Shown here: one piece after another, positions 13,945 to 17,166 of the stretch
Numbering within the stretch: position 1 is the first letter of the stretch
Layout: each line of letters begins with the position of its first letter
NCBI GenBank assembly: GCA_013821525.1
Contig: JACDGR010000023.1
Location: 1 to 17,166, forward strand
Direction of reading: 5' to 3'
Source of the DNA: Actinomycetota bacterium
GTDB lineage: Bacteria; Actinomycetota; Thermoleophilia; Gaiellales; Gaiellaceae
Length of the DNA: 17,166 nucleotides
Translations under genes and position numbers: made by a program
The notes under the pieces: generated by a model
What the model saw: the letters and a program-made list of their open reading frames with translations, nothing else
Database searches by the model: none
What the model was told of the DNA's origin: nothing

Positions 13945-14624
13945 GCGCCGCACCGGCCGCCGCGCTGCTCGCCGCGCTCGCCGTCGCGGCCCTGCTCGTC
14001 ACGCACACTGCGTCCGTCGCCGTGATCTGCCTCGTGCTGCTCGCAGCCGCGTGGCGCGCACCCGCCGAGCGCCGCTGGCCCTACCTCGTCGGCACGTTGC
14101 TGAGCGCGGGCGCGGTCGTGCTCGTGACGCCGTTTGTCGAGGTGATCGGCTCGCATCCGCTCTGGACCGGTCCGACGATCCCCGTGCTCGGCACGCTCGA
14201 CGTGATCCGCGAGGAGCTCGCGAACGGGCTCTTCCAGGGGCTGCGGCTCGCTGCCGTCGGGCTCGCATTCGCCGTCTATGCGTTGCGGATCGATCACGAC
14301 CGGCTGCTTTCTGCAGCGGGGTGGGCGCGGCGCTCGACGGTCGCCGTTGCGCTTGCGACCCGGCTGATGCCGCTGCTCGAACGAGACGCGCGCGACCTGC
14401 GCGTAGCGCTGCGGGGTCGCGGGGTGCGGCTCGGCCCGATGCAGCAGCTCTCGCCGCTCCTTGCAGGCTCGCTCGAACGAGGGCTGAACGTCGCCGAGGC
14501 GATGGAGGCCCGTGGGTACGGCCGAGCCGGCCGGACGCGTGCACCGCGGCCGGGCTGGTCGACCCTCGACCGCGCGACGCTCGTCCTCGCGTGCGCCGTC
14601 GTCGTGGGAGCCGTGTGGCTCTAG
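13941..14624 (+). CDS. ecfT: ECF transporter transmembrane subunit EcfT
   Basis: This 227-aa membrane protein has about five hydrophobic segments. The two cytoplasmic coupling motifs of EcfT proteins are present: ALRGRG at residues 156-161 and AMEARGYG from residue 187. Each has the Arg-Gly that docks onto the ATPase pair. EcfT links the EcfA ATPases to the substrate-binding S subunit. The GTG start overlaps the preceding stop (GTGA). The stop lies 10 nt inside the EcfA start, so stoichiometric coupled translation is likely. It is a dedicated rather than shared T subunit, since all partners lie in the same riboswitch operon. CbiQ is the closest named alternative, but no cbiM or cbiN accompanies it. 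Confidence 0.88.
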   Translation: MSAAPAAALLAALAVAALLVTHTASVAVICLVLLAAAWRAPAERRWPYLVGTLLSAGAVVLVTPFVEVIGSHPLWTGPTIPVLGTLDVIREELANGLFQGLRLAAVGLAFAVYALRIDHDRLLSAAGWARRSTVAVALATRLMPLLERDARDLRVALRGRGVRLGPMQQLSPLLAGSLERGLNVAEAMEARGYGRAGRTRAPRPGWSTLDRATLVLACAVVVGAVWL

Positions 14625-15922
14625 CGGTCATCGATGACCTGCGCTTCGCCTACACCGGCTCTGCTCCGGTGCTCGACGGCGTCTCCCTCTCGATCGACGA
14701 CGGCGAGCACGTCGTGCTGCTCGGGCCGTCTGCGTCCGGCAAGTCGACGCTGCTGCGTGCGCTCGCGGGTCTCGTGCCGCACTTTCACGGCGGTACGTTC
14801 GCGGGACGAGTAGTGCTCGCCGGTCGCGACACGCGCGAGCTGCAACCGGCAGAGCTCGTCGGCACCGTCGCGTCCGTGTTCCAGGATCCCGAAGACCAGG
14901 TCGTGATGAGCCGCGTCGCGAACGAGGTTGCGTTCGGGCTCGAGAACACGGGGACACCACCGGCCGAGATCTGGCCGCGCGTCGAGGAGGCACTTGCGCT
15001 CGTCGGCGCCGAGCACCTCGCCGACAGGCCTTCATCGGAGCTCTCCGGTGGCGAGCTGCAGCGCGTCTGCCTTGCCTCAGCGCTCGCACTCCGACCGCGC
15101 CTCCTATTGCTGGACGAACCGAGCTCGCAGCTCGATCCAGAAGCGGCCGAGCATTTCTTCGACGTCATCCGCGATCTGCCGTGCGCTGTGCTCGTCGCCG
15201 AGCAGCGACCCGCGCGGCCGCTCGCCCGCGCCGATCGCGTCCTCTTCATGGACGAAGGCCTACTCGTGCTCGACGCACCGCGCGACGAGGCGCTCGCGTG
15301 GCTCGCAGTGCACCGGCCGCTGTACCTCCCGCATCGCCCCGACCTCGTGTGTCGTCTGCGGAACGTGCGGTTCTCCTATGGCGACCGCCCGGTGCTCGAG
15401 GACGCGTCGCTCGAGGTGCGCCGCGGCGAGGTGGTCGCATTGACAGGCCCGAACGGGGTCGGTAAGACAACGCTCGCGAAGATCGCAGCAGGGCTCCTGG
15501 ACGCCGATGCGGGCGAAGTCGTGCACGGCCCGGCCGCGTTCCTGACGCAGGATCCGGGGCGTCACCTGGTCACCGAGCGCGTGCTCGACGAGGTCGCGCT
15601 CGGCTCGGACGAGCAACGTGCCCGGCTCGCGCTCGCGCAGCTCGGGCTCGCCGAGCAGGCCGACCGCCATCCGCGCGACCTGTCGGCGGGTGAGCGAGAG
15701 CGGCTCGTGCTAGCGGCGGTGCTCGCCAGGGAGCCCGACCTGCTCGTGCTCGACGAGCCGACGCGCGGTGTCGATCCCGAGCGCAAGGCGGAGCTCGCAG
15801 CGCTGCTGCGCTCCGAAGCGCCGCGTCGCGGCACGCTCGTCGTCACTCACGATCTGCCCTGGGCGGCCGAGGTCGCCGATCGGATCGTCGAGCTCGACGT
15901 GCGGGAGAGCGTCCATGCGTAG
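14615..15922 (+). CDS. Fused two-domain ECF ATPase (EcfA-EcfA')
   Basis: This 435-aa protein carries two ABC ATPase domains. Domain 1 has Walker A GPSASGKST (37-45), Q-loop VFQDPEDQV, signature LSGGE and Walker B LLLLDEP with Glu168. The switch-histidine position reads VAEQRP, with Gln197 where His is expected. Domain 2 has Walker A GPNGVGKTT (278-286), Q-loop FLTQDP, signature LSAGE, Walker B LLVLDEP with Glu381 and switch His412 (VVTHD). Many ECF importers use separate EcfA1 and EcfA2, and fused forms occur in actinobacteria. The lost histidine suggests one ATP site is degenerate, as in asymmetric ABC transporters. The GTG start at 14615 is the first upstream of the VIDDLRFAY strand. It overlaps ecfT by 10 nt and the S gene by 8 nt. 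Confidence 0.9.
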   Translation: MALAVIDDLRFAYTGSAPVLDGVSLSIDDGEHVVLLGPSASGKSTLLRALAGLVPHFHGGTFAGRVVLAGRDTRELQPAELVGTVASVFQDPEDQVVMSRVANEVAFGLENTGTPPAEIWPRVEEALALVGAEHLADRPSSELSGGELQRVCLASALALRPRLLLLDEPSSQLDPEAAEHFFDVIRDLPCAVLVAEQRPARPLARADRVLFMDEGLLVLDAPRDEALAWLAVHRPLYLPHRPDLVCRLRNVRFSYGDRPVLEDASLEVRRGEVVALTGPNGVGKTTLAKIAAGLLDADAGEVVHGPAAFLTQDPGRHLVTERVLDEVALGSDEQRARLALAQLGLAEQADRHPRDLSAGERERLVLAAVLAREPDLLVLDEPTRGVDPERKAELAALLRSEAPRRGTLVVTHDLPWAAEVADRIVELDVRESVHA

Positions 15923-16571
15923 GCTGCTCGTCGTCGCGGTGGTCCTGCTCGGCATCGCGCTCTTGACGAACGACGGAGCGCTCGCGACCGTGCTCGGCGC
16001 CGCCGCGCTCGTCTGCGCGGGTGTCGCGTGGTTCGAGTCGGGCACCGACTCGACGCGCGAGCTCGCGGTGATCGCGACGCTTGGTGCCGCAGCAGCTGCG
16101 GGACGGGTGGTCTTCGCAGCGATCCCCGGCGTCCAACCGGTCACCGTGATCGCGGTCGTGGCGGGCGCGGCGCTCGGCCTGCGCGCGGGAGTCGCGACCG
16201 GAGCGCTCGCGGCATTCGTGTCGAACCTCTTCCTCGGGCAGGGGATCTGGACGCCACAGCAGATGCTCGGCTGGGCGGCGTGCGGCGCAGTCGGTGCGCT
16301 ACTCGCACCCGCGCTCCGCAACCGCTACGTGCTCGCGGCCGTCTGCTTCGTGCTCGGCCTGCTGTTCAGCGCGAGTATGGACGTGTGGCTCTGGTACGGG
16401 TTCTTCCCGCACACCGTCGCCGCCTTTACCGCCGTGATCGGTCGCGGCCTCTGGTTCGATCTCGCGCACGCAATCGGGAACGTCGTGCTGGCGCTCGCGG
16501 TCGGCCCCGAGTTGCGGCGCATGCTCGACCGGTACGGCAAGCGGCTGCGGACAGTGGTCGTATGGGCCTAG
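15915..16571 (+). CDS. ECF transporter substrate-binding (S) subunit, CbrT-like, predicted cobalamin-specific
   Basis: This 218-aa hydrophobic protein starts at the ATG that overlaps the EcfA stop by 8 nt. Residues ~48-120 carry family landmarks: ELAVIATLGAAAAAGR, a PGVQPVT loop, and NLFLGQGIWTPQQMLGW (104-120). This pattern is seen in CbrT-type S subunits assigned to B12 and in related S proteins. The first ~40 residues add about two membrane segments ahead of the usual six-helix core. EcfT and EcfA sit directly upstream and a cobalamin riboswitch controls the operon, so cobalamin or a cobinamide-type precursor is the most likely substrate. A cobalt substrate would instead bring CbiM/CbiN features, which are absent. 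The substrate remains inferred. Confidence 0.85.
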   Translation: MRRLLVVAVVLLGIALLTNDGALATVLGAAALVCAGVAWFESGTDSTRELAVIATLGAAAAAGRVVFAAIPGVQPVTVIAVVAGAALGLRAGVATGALAAFVSNLFLGQGIWTPQQMLGWAACGAVGALLAPALRNRYVLAAVCFVLGLLFSASMDVWLWYGFFPHTVAAFTAVIGRGLWFDLAHAIGNVVLALAVGPELRRMLDRYGKRLRTVVVWA

Positions 16572-17166
16572 CTGCGCTGCTCGCGACGGTCGCGATCGCG
16601 ACCTCGCCCGTGCAGTTCGTGCAGGGCCACGCCGACGGCGGTGGGTTTGCCGAGCAGGGCAGCCGCCCGGACGCCTCGTTGACGTCGTGGGCGGTCCTCG
16701 GCCTGCGCGCCGCGGGAGCCGACGCGCCGGGCTCGCTCACCTACCTCCAGTCGCAGGAAGCGACGCTGCGCACGACCACGGATGTCGCGCTCACCGCTCT
16801 CGCCGAGCAGGCGCTCGGCGCGGCGCCGGCAGCGCTGCTCGACCGGCTCGCTGCGGCCCGCCGCCCGAGCGGACAGGTGGGGGAGACAGTCAACTCGACG
16901 TGCTGGGCCGTGCTCGCGCTCGGGCACTCGACCGCACAGACCACGCGCTACCTCCTCGCCCACCAGGCCGCGAGCGGCGGCTTCGCATGGGCGCCCGGCG
17001 GCCAGCCCGACTCGAACGACACTGCCGCAGCGCTCGAGGCGCTGCGCGTTGCGGGCGTCACGGGGCGGCCGGTCGCTCGAGCGGTGACGTTCCTGCTGCG
17101 CTTCCAGAACCGCGACGGCGGCTTCGAGTTGACCGACGGTCGCGGCTCCGATGCGCAGTCGACCGC
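16562..17166 (+). CDS. Exported prenyltransferase/squalene-cyclase-repeat protein, transcobalamin alpha-domain-like (partial)
   Basis: The frame opens at ATG 16562, 10 nt inside the S-subunit gene, and runs off the window after about 201 codons. A short hydrophobic N-terminus (MGLAALLATVAIATSP) suggests export. It is followed by repeats of the alpha/alpha-barrel type: GGGFAEQGSRPDASLTSWAV, SGQVGETVNSTCWAVLALG, SGGFAWAPGG with DTAAALEALRVAG, and FLLRFQNRDGGFELTDGRGS. Such repeats build the barrel of squalene cyclases and protein prenyltransferases, and also the alpha domain of intrinsic factor and transcobalamin. Catalytic DxDD or zinc residues of the enzymes are not seen in the visible part. 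With a B12 riboswitch and two DUF4430 neighbours, a cobalamin-binding role fits better than terpene chemistry. A DUF4430 domain may follow beyond the window. Confidence 0.82.
   Translation, partial: MGLAALLATVAIATSPVQFVQGHADGGGFAEQGSRPDASLTSWAVLGLRAAGADAPGSLTYLQSQEATLRTTTDVALTALAEQALGAAPAALLDRLAAARRPSGQVGETVNSTCWAVLALGHSTAQTTRYLLAHQAASGGFAWAPGGQPDSNDTAAALEALRVAGVTGRPVARAVTFLLRFQNRDGGFELTDGRGSDAQST

Noticed and set aside
16562..17166. True terpene cyclase or protein prenyltransferase function for the last gene
   Set aside because: No catalytic DxDD or zinc-ligand pattern in the visible part, and the riboswitch/ECF/DUF4430 context favours a binding role. The missing C-terminus keeps this open.
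1..17166. CRISPR arrays, rRNA, tRNA, insertion sequences or prophage genes
   Set aside because: I found no regularly spaced direct repeats, conserved RNA-gene signatures, transposase motifs or phage genes by reading the window. A covariance-model search was not possible.

Overview
The window is about 17 kb of GC-rich DNA, densely packed and mostly on one strand, with many GTG starts and 4-nt GTGA stop/start overlaps. This and the gene content point to an actinobacterium. A deep-branching soil lineage such as Thermoleophilia fits best, but that is inferred from style, not from a marker gene.

Region 1 (1-8868) concerns potassium and ion homeostasis. It opens with the tail of a KdpE-type response regulator and an unrecognised small protein. 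A KimA/YdaO-type APC potassium permease follows, whose reading frame is broken by one extra base near 2082. Next come a free-standing copy of that permease's cytosolic domain, two paralogous APC permeases each fused to a C-terminal universal-stress-protein (USP) domain with a 58-residue membrane microprotein between them, a 71-nt inverted repeat, and two adjacent TrkA-type RCK proteins. No TrkH/KtrB pore subunit is present. APC permease plus paired trkA genes recalls the actinobacterial ceoB/ceoC neighbourhood.

Region 2 (8922-11566) is a two-gene unit: a membrane DUF2156/MprF-type aminoacyl-phosphatidylglycerol synthase homologue and an exported PQQ-type sugar dehydrogenase (GSDH fold). It ends in a hairpin, then about 300 bp with no convincing gene. 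A short leftward unit (VanZ-family protein and a small coiled-coil protein) converges on this gap.

Region 3 (12476 to the window end) is the most striking. A cobalamin riboswitch with a clear closing stem leads a tightly overlapping operon: secreted DUF4430 protein, DUF4430 lipoprotein, EcfT, a fused two-domain EcfA ATPase, a CbrT-like ECF substrate-binding subunit, and a prenyltransferase/squalene-cyclase-repeat protein that runs off the end. DUF4430 and the alpha/alpha barrel repeat are the two domain types that make up animal transcobalamin and intrinsic factor. The operon therefore looks like a vitamin B12 ECF importer with a 'split transcobalamin' made of separate extracytoplasmic proteins.

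Five genes that start transcription units carry a TANNNT -10 hexamer ending 7 or 8 nt before the start codon and no Shine-Dalgarno, which indicates leaderless mRNAs. This pattern also decides two start codons (7773 and 8922).
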